Part shown: positions 54,501 to 64,000 of the stretch, piece after piece
Numbering within the stretch: the stretch's first letter is position 1
How the letters are laid out: each line of letters starts with the position of its first letter
NCBI GenBank assembly: GCA_023238725.1
Contig: CM041541.1
Location: forward strand, 13,353,544-13,417,543
From: Scortum barcoo
Lineage: Eukaryota > Chordata > Actinopteri > Centrarchiformes > Terapontidae
Length of the DNA: 64,000 bases
Reading direction: 5' to 3'
Notes under the pieces: model-generated
Seen by the model: only the letters and a program-made list of their open reading frames with translations
Told to the model about the DNA's origin: nothing
Databases searched by the model: none
Program-made: the position numbers and the translations under genes

Positions 54501-57500
54501 CAGAAACATGTACGGTTGCTGGTGTTTAGAGAGTGCGAGCTGCTGCCCTCCGGGGGCCCGTCGGGGGCGGCGGGGCCATCCGTTACCCACCGTGCACTTG
54601 TGTGGTTTCTCCCCTGTGTGTCGGCGCATGTGAACCACCAGCATGTACTGAGCTTTGAAGGGCTTCTGCTCCCGCGAACAGTCCTCCCAGCGGCACACGA
54701 ACTCCTTCTTCTCTCCGTGGATGTGGTCATTATTGATGTGCTGTGGGACGCACACACACACGTGCAGAGAGAAATGAGTGGTTTTTCTGGAGAGAGTTGT
54801 CCACTAAGAGGCTCTCATATTGTTCTCCGTGGGGTTTTTCTGTAGAAATCCATCTTATCAGTGCAAGTCTCAAAGGACGTCTGCAGCAGAGAAAAGTGTT
54901 ACAGCCTCGCTAATTAGGACCGCATAGATTCTTTATTTCTGCCCCAGTGAAAGTCGGCTTTAAGAGTGAAGTCCAAATATTCTGCTATTTAAAAATCTCA
55001 CTTTTTACAAGTCATTTTGGTCAGAAATATCAGTTTAACTCTTATTTTCTTGAAGCAAGTGTCAAGAAACAGGTTTTTAACAGTTTTTCTGTTAAAAACC
55101 TGTTTTCTGTCTCTCTCTCTTATAACTGACAGACACTCAGGATGTGTTTATCTTAGCTTAGCATAAAGACTGGAAATGGAGGTAACCATTAGCCTGGCTC
55201 TGTACAAAGTAAAAAACAAACGCTTATTAACATGTTCATTTCCTTAATCGGTGCAGAGAAATGTAAAAACTCCACAGCTTGTGGTTTTATTGGGGACACA
55301 TTCTGGAACTATGTCCTGGCGAATAACAGCGTATCCATCCACTTTTTATCTTCCTTTTACAACTTTCTGATCTGCCTTTTGCATCACATCACAATAATAA
55401 GAAGAGGGCGCTGTTCTTCAGAGCAAAGAGTTCAATCTTTCAGAGTTTCTGGTGTCTAAAAAAGAAAAAAGGTCCATGAGAGGTTTTAGGAAACATGATT
55501 CCTTACATGTTTACCCTTAAATCTAAAGAGGAGGGGGGCTCTGCCAGGGAGAGCAGAGGAAGTGATGGAGTTTATGGGAAATGTGGTCTTCATTTGTAGA
55601 AAACAATAGAACTGTAACAATGCTGCCGGCAATTATCTCAACCGCAGTCTCATTTGTTTACAGGAATCGCTTCAAAGCGTCAGAATAAAGCCGACAATGA
55701 AACGCCGATGTTTAAAGAAGCCGCACATCGCAGCTGTAACGTCTCAGAGGTGAGGTGGCGGCGCGGTGGTTTGTGTGAGATTTTCTTCACATAGAAAGAA
55801 GAATTAAGTTTAAAGAATGACGGACAGCAGCCCCCCTCAGAGCCTTGCTAATCCCCTCACCCTGCTCCCTCTTTTCTCTCTTTGCTTCACTGGAAGTGTG
55901 GAATGCTTAAGAGCATTTTTTACAAAGACTGAGGCAAAAATACTGATAAAGGTTTGGAGGACACATCAAATTTTTCTGTCAAACGGAAAATTAAAAGCAA
56001 ACAGAGACTTCAGGTTTTTCTCATCAGTATCAACGTAACTCAAGGTCCACTTACTAGAAAAAAGTTGGAGCCTCTTTGCTGATGAGAGATTCAGATCAGG
56101 TTGAAGCTTCCACTTTAAGTTTCTTTGAATGCACAGCAAGCAAACTTATCTTATCTTATCTTATCTAAGATCAATAATCTCTTCAGCATCATTTGTGTTT
56201 GATTACTTATTTCACTGTCCTTCATTTTTACTCTTGAAGGTGACATTGCACCAAATATTATCAGACAACACCGAGAAAACAGAACAGAAATAAATGTAAA
56301 TGTGATTTAAATGCCGCTTTAAAGAATGTTTCTCTTAAATTTGTATTGCTCAAACTGTTCCAACTATTTTACCTACGTTTTTAAGGTGCGATAAAGTTTG
56401 CTATATATATATATATATATATTTAAAAATCTCCAGATACTTTCTGTGGAGGGTTTCTTTTTTTGCTTTTGTGCAGACAAACACGTACATGCACCAGCTG
56501 GTCTTGCGTGTCGTACTCCTTGCTGCAGCCCTCCCAGTGGCAGTTTGTTTCGTAAACGGCCTCCTGCTCCTGCTTACAGTCGTCCCGATCCATGTCGTCC
56601 TTCAGGTCCAACAAGCTGCCGTGATGGTTCTGTGGAGAGCCCAGAAGAATTTGTCAAAATGAATGAGAAATATGGAACTTTTCCTGAAGTTTTCCATGTT
56701 TTTTTGCACACATCTCCTTCTTCTCAGGGCATGTTTGCACCGAGCACATGTGGAACAGTTTACCGGCTAAAATACAGCTGTCAGGACTCCTATTCAGCTG
56801 TTTGTTCATATGTTTTACCTGATATGAACACCAGAGACAGTAAATTACAGGTTGAAGTGCATCATGCATCGCTGCAGTTAAAGAGCCTGGAATGGGATTT
56901 GTTTTGACAACCTGCACCACAAACACACACCGAACTTCTGTTTATGACTCCGGCCTCTCCTGTAATTAGGCAGCGCGAACCTTTAACGAAGCAAAACACA
57001 AAAATCCCACAACTTCATCTTTGTGTTTCAAACAACAGAGAACGATCACGTGGTTTGATCACACTCGTATTCAGACTTTCAACAGGTGGGACTACATTTC
57101 TGCTTAAAGTTTAAAAAATACAAAAATCTGCTCGTCTAGTTTGCTGCAAAACTTCAAAGATGGATTTCCTTTATGACAGCGAGAAATAAACACCAGTGTC
57201 ACATAATAGTTTCAACAAACCTCAATCTAAACCTAATTCAGATCTTCAGCCTAACAAGTCTTCACCCTCAAACAGACTTCTGGAGAAATAAGCAGCAGAC
57301 AAAATGTTTTCTCACTGTTCAAAACTGTTCCCACTTTCCAAAACCTCCTCCACTCTTCTTACTTTCCAACAATGTCTTCACAAAGTCTCACAAAATGTCC
57401 TCACTTTCCTTTTCTTGTCACTCCGAGAAAAAGTCTTCTTAATGTCACTCACTTTCCCATTCATGCCAAAAAAATCTCTTTTCCAAAATGTCGTCCTCCT

Positions 57501-57820
57501 TTTTAAAAATTTCCAACAAATCTTTTCAAAATATCCTCCCACCGACATTTCTTTGCATCATTAAATATCTTCCAAGATGTCCTGACAATGTAAAAGTGTC
57601 CTCACTTTTTAAATGGCTGAAACTTTGCAAAAATATAATCATTTAAAATCTCTTCACTCTCCAAAAAGTCTCCAAACTAACTTTCCAAAAATGTTTAAAA
57701 CCATCACAGAAATATCATTTAAAAATGTGCTCACACTCACTGTAAAACTCAAAGCCTGTTTGTACGAGAGACAGAAACTGACACTTGGCTTGTCCCACCC
57801 GGCTTCCTGTACGCCTCCAC

Positions 57821-57855
<35 letters not shown>

Positions 57856-59420
57856 ACACTCACACACAACGTGTATGCTGACTGCAGCATGTTTGTCTCT
57901 GCCCCACGCACGCTATCTTCATCAATTCTGGTGGCCCCAAGACGACTGCGCGCACCGCCGTCCCCATGCATCAAGCCCAAACCTGCCTCGCTATCGTAGA
58001 GGAGCCGCAAATTTGTCAAAAGAAAGAGAAAAAGGCTCCTCAGATGACAATAAAGCCCGGCCAATATTTCATGAAAATGAAGTGCTCTGGCACAGTTTAC
58101 AGTGGCCGGGGAGTGAAGGGGGGGGGCAGCAGCGACCGAACGAACGGATGCAAAGCTCTTATCATGGGGAGTTTTTCTTTATCCGAGACGCCTTTTACAA
58201 AGAGGTCACGGGAGGCTGTGAGTCACACCGTGGATCGAAAACATAAACGTGGGAGGTCACTGCTGCTTTAAAAAAAAAAAAAAAAAAAGTGTGTGAGTGT
58301 GTATGTATGTCTTTCCACACTTGTTTGCTCTTTCAAAAAATTGTCCTCATGTTCTGAGGATGTCCAGAGGATTTTCCACAAAATGGTCTGGACTAAATTT
58401 CTGACTTTTTTTTAGAAACATGTCAAAACGTGCTCATCCCTCCTTTTCTGAAAACTATCCAGACTTATTTTTTAAAATTTGAATGTTAGCACTGTAATTT
58501 CCAAAGCAATTATCATTTCATTTTTTTCTTTCATTCCTATTTGAACCAATTAAAATCTTTAGTTTGTTTTTAGTTTGCTGACTTCCAAAGTTAGACATCA
58601 CTTTTTTTTTAAATGATGCAGTAAATACTCTACTGAGGGCGTCTTGTGATTAAAAGGTCACGTGTTCGACCCTGCAAACATCCAGAGTATTTATTTTTTG
58701 TTTCATACCGGAGAACAAGGAGATGACGGCCTCAGTCCTTCCGCTTCAGTCTTGACCTTTGACCTTTTGGTGATCATGGGGTCAACTGTGCTGCTGACTG
58801 CCGAGTCTCCGCCGGGGTTCTGAGGACAGGAAAGATGAGAAGATTCAGCATCAAAATCTGATGGAATAATTCATTCAAAAAACACAAAGATGAAGGTGAT
58901 GAAATTCTGGTTCAGTTTTTATTAAACTTTCTATCTAATGATATTTTTAACTGAGCTTCCTGAAACGCTCTTAGTAGATTTGAATGTATGGAAGTTTGTG
59001 ACTGCCAAAATAAAAAAAAAAAAAAAAAAACATTTAATAACACTGATATTTCACTTTCCATCAAATTCTCCTAAATTAAAACGTGTTGAGCTTTTAATCT
59101 TTAATTTAGCCCGTTGCTATGCTTATTTATCTGGTACACATCACCACGTTAGTGAATCTGGTTTGGAGGGACAGTTTTTTGCAAAAGCGTTTAATTGGTG
59201 TCCATTTGGTTTATTTGACAGTGAGAAGGTTGACTCATTTCTGCTGAATAAAATCCAACAAACACCAATAAAATAAGAAATAGCATCAGTCTGAATGATG
59301 CATGAATGTTTGCACTTGCAAGTTATTCATGAGCCATTATTATTGGTCAATAATTGGTTTTATTGCATAAAAATGCTTGCATGGTAGAAACCGATGAAGT
59401 GTGCACTCGTTGAACTTTCT

Positions 59421-59457
<37 letters not shown>

Positions 59458-61489
59458 CTGTAATTTAATTTGGGGCTGAGTCACAGATTACTCGACTCGC
59501 TGACTGGTTACGAGAGAAAAGCCAAGTTTGGACCGTGTGGGCAGAGGAAATGACGGGTCTCCCTCCAAACTGCCCCCCCTCCAACGAGAGTTTACCTCCG
59601 AATGGACGCCGCCGCTGCAAATCACAACTGCAGTTCAATATGAGTTAACGAGGGAGGGTGGACGATAACGCTGACATCAAAAAGAGATGATGGCAAAGAA
59701 AATCCACTGGGAGAACAAACAGCTGGAAACTGGAGCATCAAAATTTTCAGGTTTGGCTAAACAGTTGCTTCAGAGAAATACCTGGAGGGGGAAAAGGGGG
59801 ATTTCCTTCAGCCGAAATCCTCAGAGAAATCATTTAAATTACAACGAGAAGGGCTGACTCATTCTGAGAGCGTAAAGCAAACAGTTATTTTAAACCTCTT
59901 CCCCACATGAACATTAACCTGTGAATGCTGCACAGGCTTAACGTCGTTCTGATCGAGTCATTTCGGGTCTACTTTTACTCCTAAAAAGCCCATTTTTCTT
60001 GAGAGAAGTGAAAACATCCATGTCAAAGATCAGAATATTTCAACCTTTCCACATAAAAATATATTTCTGTGTCTTAAAACAGGAAAGAGACATAATCTCT
60101 CCCATGTCACATTTCTAAACATTTCAATTGTTAAGTTGACTTCATCTCCAGGCGGACGTTCACTTAACTCATCAAACTGTTTGGGAACGATGTTAGCGTT
60201 TAGCTTTTTATTGTCTTTGGGTTGATTAATTCTGCTTCGTTAATTCACGATTAAGGATTACATGTTTTTTTACATACATATCTTGATCCTGAATTTAAGT
60301 GTTTGAAGTTCATCCTGAGTCAGATTATTTTGTGATGAAACGAGCATAAATAAGAGCTCCAATGAGAACAACTAAAAACTTTGAAGGAAAAATGTGAGAA
60401 ATGAGGTAAAATTGGAATCAAATTTGGAGAAACTGATTTTGAAAAAAGTTTTTTCATCCTAAACAAACTTGTTTTTCAGGAAAAGATTTGCGCAGCAGGA
60501 ATGAATAAAAATCCTCAGTTTTTACCTTGGACGGCAGGTCGTTGTGGGCGGAGGCGGACAGGGAGGAGAGGCCGAGGCCCGGCTGGCGGCTGGAAAAGGC
60601 GGGCGGAGGCTGGATGAGGGGGGGCGTGTGTCCAAAGGCGCTGAGCCCCCGCTGCTGGGAGAGGAGCTGCTGGTAGGCCACGGGGTTTAAGGGGTGAGGG
60701 AAGGGGAAGGACGGGCTGCGAAGGGCAAAAAACAGAAAGCTAACGTGATGAATCACATCGGTTTTTAATAGTCAGGATGGTGATGAGGAGAAAGTAGGAG
60801 GGATGGAAGAAAAGAAAATTAGAAGGTGGAGAAAGAAATGAGGAGTTAGGAGACAAAAGGAGGTGGTTTGAAAGGAAATGAGAGGGTAGGAAATAAATTA
60901 GGTAGAGAGGAGAAGTAGTGAAGGAGAGGAGAAAGTAGAAATGAAAGTGGGAGGTAGGAAAGGAGGGAGCTGCTTGGAGGAAATTAGAGAGAGAGAGACT
61001 AAAAGTTAGGGAAGGAAATTAGGAGGTAGGAAACTGAAATGAAGAAGGAAATTGTGGAACTTAAAGAGGAAAGAAGAAACTAGGGAACGTATAAGAGGAA
61101 AGAGAAAGCCGGGAAAAAGAGGGAGAGATGATGGAGGCGATTAGGAAGAAAGGTAAGAAAGAAAAGGAGGCTGGGAAACAAGTGATGAAGGTAGGACAGG
61201 AAAGAACGGAAGGAAGAAGGTAGAGAAGCTGAATATGAGACTAAAAACCACCACCTTGGGGTGACGTCGCCTGTCCAGGTGAGTTACCTGAGTCCTCCAA
61301 CCGACAGGTGCCCGTAGGAGCTGCTGGCCGCCGAGCTGGAGCGCGAGTTGTTGATGTAGGCGACCAGCGAGTTGGGCGATGTGCGGATCATCGTCTGCAG
61401 GTCGATGCTGGCGTCCGACAACGGCGAGATGGACAGAGCTCTCTTCCTGCTCAGCCTGGGCGTCAGTCTGGGGCTGGAGAAGCGCGACA
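46328..61489 (-). CDS. gli2: gli2 (GLI family zinc finger 2), 3' nine coding exons
   Basis: GLI2 is the main transcriptional activator of Hedgehog signalling. It is held by SUFU in the cytosol and cilium, phosphorylated by PKA/GSK3/CK1, partly processed or degraded, and binds GACCACCCA in the nucleus. Nine exons in consistent phase encode, in order, the LSRKRALSISPLSD segment, the SYGHLS SUFU-binding motif, five C2H2 fingers, an IKTE sumoylation motif, the SRRSSGISP/SRRSSQAS phosphorylation clusters with DSYDPIS, and the activation domain QIDFESMLDDGDHSSL ending AEESKFLNLMS. The C-terminus resembles GLI2 rather than GLI1 or GLI3. About 1,257 codons are present; the first exons lie beyond 64,000. 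The terminal exon (about 728 codons) is shorter than in human. The a/b duplicate is not resolved. Confidence 0.95.
48684..48890 (+). repeat. Left terminal inverted repeat of Tc1 element
   Basis: Outer direct repeat at 48,690-48,711 and inner direct repeat at 48,865-48,886 share AAAAAATTAGGACAC. The arm is the inverted counterpart of 50,112-50,335. Confidence 0.88.
49054..50110 (+). pseudogene. Tc1-type transposase pseudogene
   Basis: A DDE transposase that would cut and paste the element. ATG at 49,054 opens MVRSKELSEALRKKIVAAYE, a typical Tc1 helix-turn-helix start. Catalytic-region blocks are visible as VLWTDESKVELFG (first Asp), LQHDNDPKHTS (second Asp) and SPDLNPIEMLWGDLK (Glu). These blocks lie in different frames: the reading frame changes at least four times (about 49,150, 49,260, 49,570 and 49,610-49,740), and again before the natural TAG at 50,108. 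It cannot make a full protein and is an old, inactive copy. Confidence 0.9.
50112..50335 (-). repeat. Right terminal inverted repeat of Tc1 element
   Basis: Inner repeat near 50,117-50,139 and outer repeat near 50,309-50,332 mirror the left arm; the shared arm includes the GTTGACTATTTAATGGGGTG / reverse match. Confidence 0.88.
50551..50899 (-). CDS. gli2: gli2 exon: QSSCSSEPSPLGSA, NNDSGVEM, LRKQLGTIQRLEHLKKEKLK
   Basis: This 349-nt exon begins MYQSSPGGQSSCSSEPSPLG and continues NNDSGVEMAVHSGGSLGDLS, TLDDLPF, RLEHLKKEKLKTVRDSC and KLPPISASG. All are conserved GLI2 blocks between the fingers and the phosphodegron. It runs from phase 0 to phase 1 at G/GTGAGT. Confidence 0.95.
52454..52732 (-). 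CDS. gli2: gli2 exon: fifth zinc finger and IKTE motif
   Basis: The exon begins [20 protein letters not shown] and continues RKHVKTVHG, finger 5 with C2H2 residues intact. It then encodes HVTKKQRSD, a nuclear-localisation-like basic patch, and VEDYLHVKSIKTENSV, where IKTE fits the GLI2 sumoylation site. It is 279 nt, phase 0/0. Confidence 0.95.
53789..53953 (-). CDS. gli2: gli2 exon: zinc fingers 3 and 4
   Basis: This 165-nt, phase 0/0 exon encodes FEGCSKAYSRLENLKTHLRS, HTGEKPYVCEHEGCNKAF and SNASDRAKHQNRTHSNE, identical or nearly so in all vertebrate GLI proteins. These fingers make the main base contacts with the GLI site. Confidence 0.97.
54591..54740 (-). CDS. gli2: gli2 exon: end of finger 1, finger 2
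   Basis: This 150-nt, phase 0/0 exon encodes HINNDHIHGEKKEFVCRW, the EQKPFKAQYMLVVHMRRH core of finger 2 and TGEKPHKCT. It joins FEGCSKAYS in the next exon. Confidence 0.97.
55067..55105. repeat. Perfect 17-bp inverted repeat in gli2 intron
   Basis: Arms 55,067-55,083 and 55,089-55,105 are exact reverse complements around a five-T loop. Confidence 0.9.
55150..55420 (+). repeat. Dispersed fish repeat, copy 2
   Basis: Begins with the same TTAGCTTAGCATAAAGACTG core as 30,017, followed by TAGCCTGGCTCTGTACAAAG and TGTGGTTTTATTGGGGACA, a layout I recognise from percomorph genomes. Edges are approximate. Confidence 0.65.
56145..56166 (+). repeat. (TTATC)n microsatellite
   Basis: Four TTATC units in a gli2 intron. 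Confidence 0.85.
56402..56422 (+). repeat. (TA)n microsatellite
   Basis: Uninterrupted TA run in a gli2 intron, about 70 bp from the finger-1 exon donor. Confidence 0.92.
56489..56629 (-). CDS. gli2: gli2 exon: first zinc finger
   Basis: This 141-nt, phase 0/0 exon encodes NHHGSLLDLKDDMDRDDCKQ, then ETNCHWEGCSKEYDTQDQLV and His, finger 1. MDRDDCKQE and the CHW..C finger are characteristic of GLI2/3. Confidence 0.96.
57820..57868 (+). repeat. (CA)n microsatellite
   Basis: CA run with two CT interruptions in the intron between gli2 exons 58,709-58,819 and 56,489-56,629. Confidence 0.95.
57880..58110. promoter_or_regulatory. Candidate intronic enhancer block F in gli2
   Basis: Mixed-composition block next to the CA repeat with GCATGCATCAAGCC-like, GACAATAAAGCCCGGCCAAT and TTCATGAAAATGAAG segments. 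No exon supported. GLI2 and GLI3 introns are known to carry conserved enhancers; conservation of this block is untested. Confidence 0.32.
58709..58819 (-). CDS. gli2: gli2 exon: SAVSSTVDP, RSKVKTEAEGLRP
   Basis: This 111-nt, phase 0/0 exon encodes NPGGDSAVSSTVDPMITKRS and KVKTEAEGLRPSSPCSP, matching GLI2 SAVSSTVNP...KRSKVKTEPEGLRP. VKTE is a further sumoylation consensus. Confidence 0.94.
59422..59456 (+). repeat. (CA)n microsatellite
   Basis: Uninterrupted CA run in a gli2 intron. Confidence 0.95.
60526..60715 (-). CDS. gli2: gli2 exon: NPVAYQQLLSQQRGL, FGHTPPLIQPPPAF
   Basis: This 190-nt exon completes Ser and encodes PSFPFPHPLNPVAYQQLL, SQQRGLSAFGHTPPLIQPPP and SASAHNDLPSK, matching the GLI2 NPVAYQQILSQQRGL...FGHTPPLIQP block. 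It ends in phase 0. Confidence 0.95.
60771..61240. repeat. Purine-rich (GGA/GAA) tract in gli2 intron
   Basis: About 470 bp in which the + strand is strongly enriched in A and G, in degenerate AGGA/GGAAA units. It lies in the intron between gli2 exons 61,288-61,489 and 60,526-60,715. Confidence 0.8.
61288..61489 (-). CDS. gli2: gli2 exon: LSRKRALSISPLSDASIDLQ and SYGHLS SUFU motif
   Basis: This 202-nt exon encodes SRFSSPRLTPRLSRKRALSI, SPLSDASIDLQTMIRTSPNS, LVAYINNSRSSSAASSSYGH and LSVGGL. SYGH is the SUFU-binding motif that keeps GLI proteins inactive. It starts with two bases completing a codon, so a further exon lies upstream beyond the window. Confidence 0.96.
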
Positions 61490-64000
61490 CTGCGGACACA
61501 CAGGTGAGTCAACAGGTGATTCACCTCCAGACTTTCATGGTGAAACAAGTCCATCTCATCAAGGTACTTCTGAATGTTTGAGTCCCACAACTTTATTCTA
61601 TTAGAACAACCAAATCTCTCGTCTTAGAGTGAGATTATTTTAATCTTTTTCCAACAAAAATGTAAACCTTGAGCATCAAATGAGGATTCATCCCCCGCTG
61701 AAAGTAGTCCCAAACACAAGAACTATTTCTTCCTACAGGAAATTACTGAACCTTTTTTAAAACTATATCTAAAAGAAAAATGGCCTGAAGCTCTGTTCAG
61801 AAGATGTTTGTGGTCATTAATTTGATGCTGCCTGTCCAAACCTGTATGATCTCAAAGAAGCGATGCACAGAAGTCTCACAGATTCTTGCTGTGACGAAGG
61901 TGATAAATGCTGCACATCCTCCTTCCCGACCCCGCATCTCTTCAAATCTGATCCTCAGACATCCTGCGCTCCCCTGCGAGACTCTAAACACTCTCAATCT
62001 AAAGGAATGACTCCCCAAATCCAACGAGTCACTCATCACTTTGTCGCCGCCGTCTCCTGCTCGGCGTCTCGTCTCGCCCTGTTTCAGGACCGAGCTGACG
62101 GCTCGCTCGGCGTGATGGATGCTGCCGCAGCCTCCCCGCGACACTCCGACCCCGCGGACACAGAACAACACTATCAATAAGTGATTCACAGCTAATACAG
62201 TAAACAATTTGTTCACACTGATGGAAAATGAGCCTGGCAGAGGATGTGAAGGACTGAATAAAGAAGAAAAAAGTCTCCGGCAGCTGGTGGAAATTTGTCC
62301 CAGTGACACATTTTTAACAGCAGAAGAGGTTTAGTCTTTGTGGAGGATCATTTCTGTCTTTATCTGAGTCCTAAAATCGTCTTTGAAGAAGCGAAAAAGC
62401 CTCTGAACACAGCAGGAATATTTCAATCAGTTTCAACAAGAATTTCCTGACAAAAAGTGTCATCACTGAAAGCACTGATCAGTATGATGTGGGCACGACT
62501 TTATGATCACAGAAAAACTCATTGACCTCCATATATTCTGAATAAATAAGCCTTATTTATAGAGCATTTTTAAAACAGTCACAGAGTGCTTCAGAAAGAA
62601 GGCAAAAGGCAAAATAATGAAAAAAAAAAAGACAAGAAAAAGAAACATGAATAAATTTAAATTAGAGCATAAAACATCATTGTGGTTTAAAGATGTAGTG
62701 GCTATAAGTGAGTCTAAAGGTTTGTTTTGGACCTCAATGACTATAAATCAATAGCTATTTAATGAAACAATAAGAATTTTTCACAACTGTTAGAGATGAA
62801 TATAAAGTTTGTCTGCATGTTAAATTATGCTCATATAGATTTATGAACATGATGTGGAGCATAAACAAGTTTCCTAAAAAAGCCCACTGCTCTTTATATA
62901 AAGATTATTTTCCCAAAAACATACAGAAGAGGCTGCAGCTTGTGTGAAGCCTGATAGGTCAAATATTTAAGAAATGATGAGTCTGCAGAAAAATCAGGTT
63001 TCTTTCTGGAAAAAGCAACAAAATCTACCTTAAAACCTTCGTCAACCATCCTGCTTTGAAACTTGTCGATTTCTGGTCCACAAACGTGTTCGTCTGAACT
63101 CCACTGAAGCTGCGCTGCTCCGACATCTGCCCACATGTGGCGACCCCATTAAGATTCAGACATAACTAATCAATCTCCCCACAATAATGCCCCGTAATTA
63201 CTTCAGATAAACATCACACGGTCTGGGTTGTACTTCACGATGTTAAATGAGGGCAATTTACAGAGAATTGATTCCAACAGCCAGGAAATGTATGCAGAGC
63301 GATCTGATCGATCTCTGAGATGTAAATTCAGACGAAGGCTTGAAATTTAAAGTCGTCTCCACGCAGAGAAAGCTTCACCGTTTAATGGCTCTGAACTTCC
63401 TGTTTGTGCTGCTGTGTTTAAGTTCTTTCTCATATATATAAAAAAATAGTGAGGATTGATCAGAATTGATCAGCAATGTCTTTAAAAGTCTTAAATCACT
63501 TTACAGAGACATAAAACAGCAGCAGATCCTCACATTTGAGCTTGAAACTCTGAAAGGTCTTTGTGCAGTTTTATATCGATTCAGAGTTTGCTAATGTTTG
63601 TAGGACGCCTCAGAAGAAGACTGCAAGCTCGTAAACATGGATGGTCGCAAAATATTTTTAAAAATTGGCCTTTTAAAAAGTTTTCTGAGGAGACTCGGAT
63701 GTTCAGCGTGATTTTTAGGCTTGTTTATCAGAAAACAAAGACATAAAAATGCTTTACAGGCCGCAGCCCTCCACACTGTGACAGTCTCGACTCATCACTT
63801 TACAAAGTGAAAAACAGTTTTGGGGGACCACATCTGGCCTGGATCAAACCCCCACTTCCTGTCACAGGCTCTCAAAAAAAAAAAAAGACAGGTCCGGCGT
63901 TCATCTCCGACAGCGAGAAGCTCGGCGTCTAATCTCCCCGACCGATTAATTCTGCTTTGTTTGCTTTCACTGCCGTCCTTAATGACGGGGGGCTAAAGGG
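61490..64000 (-). other. gli2 intron (5' side, truncated)
   Basis: No upstream gli2 exon is recognisable up to the window edge. The stretch is AT-rich with enhancer-like patches at about 63,120-63,340 and 63,890-64,000. Confidence 0.6.
63120..63340. promoter_or_regulatory. Candidate intronic enhancer block G in gli2
   Basis: Contains CCCATTAAGATTC, ACTAATCAATCTCCCC, CACAATAATGCCCCGTAATTAC and TTTACAGAGAATTGATTCC, a homeodomain-rich, non-repetitive block without coding potential. Enhancer status is inferred. Confidence 0.33.

Noticed and set aside
57613..58271. Several open frames of 101-153 codons on both strands
   Set aside because: They overlap one another across a CA microsatellite, giving His-Thr runs; no protein similarity.
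62050..62309. Possible upstream gli2 exon in the 170-codon - strand frame
   Set aside because: The translation has no similarity to GLI N-terminal sequence and no splice sites in the required phase.
1..64000. tRNA, rRNA, CRISPR or viral sequences
   Set aside because: None recognised on either strand; the window is explained by two vertebrate genes, intergenic DNA, simple repeats and one DNA transposon.

Overview
The window is nuclear DNA from a ray-finned fish, most likely a percomorph teleost. The evidence is vertebrate-style genes cut into many short exons with GT-AG introns, short AT-rich introns, many CA/GT microsatellites, a Tc1-type DNA transposon, and two copies of a dispersed repeat that I know from percomorph genomes. 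There is no bacterial, viral or CRISPR content. All exon calls were made by eye from protein similarity, splice signals and reading phase.

Region 1 (1-31,055, + strand) is clasp1, a CLIP-associating microtubule plus-end protein. The exons for the first TOG domain lie upstream of the window. Position 4,688 carries an alternative first exon that would start a TOG1-less isoform. From 6,692 to 27,219 I placed the remaining coding exons: TOG2, a Ser/Arg-rich SxIP-containing region, TOG3 and the C-terminal CLIP-interacting TOG. These include six optional in-frame exons of 3, 24, 27, 54, 96 and 123 nt. The constitutive coding total from the alternative start is about 3.87 kb (about 1,290 codons), close to mammalian CLASP1 without TOG1. 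Two exons carry apparent frameshifts, which may be assembly errors or real lesions. The 3' UTR runs about 3.8 kb to a polyadenylation signal at 31,032.

Region 2 (about 31,056-45,400) is a gene-free interval between two convergent genes. It holds several GC-balanced, homeodomain/POU-motif-rich blocks that look like conserved developmental enhancers, a CTCF-like site just beyond the clasp1 3' end, a duplicated element sharing 45 identical bases, and one exon-like segment with no open frame.

Region 3 (46,328-61,489, - strand) is the 3' part of gli2, the Hedgehog-pathway zinc-finger transcription factor. Nine exons cover the SUFU-binding SYGH motif, all five C2H2 fingers, the phosphodegron cluster and the C-terminal activation domain to the stop codon. 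The N-terminal exons lie beyond 64,000. The last gli2 intron contains a decayed 1.65-kb Tc1/mariner element with IR/DR ends and a frameshifted transposase.

The tail-to-tail clasp1/gli2 order matches the convergent GLI2...CLASP1 order at human 2q14.2, where TFCP2L1 lies between them; I see no TFCP2L1 coding sequence here. The two genes act in different processes (microtubule dynamics and Hedgehog transcription). Their adjacency is best read as conserved synteny, with the spacer probably serving gli2 regulation. I found no novel multi-gene system. The most interesting items are the microexon series, the alternative start, the two frameshifts, the enhancer-like blocks and an RFX-box/G-quadruplex block in a clasp1 intron.
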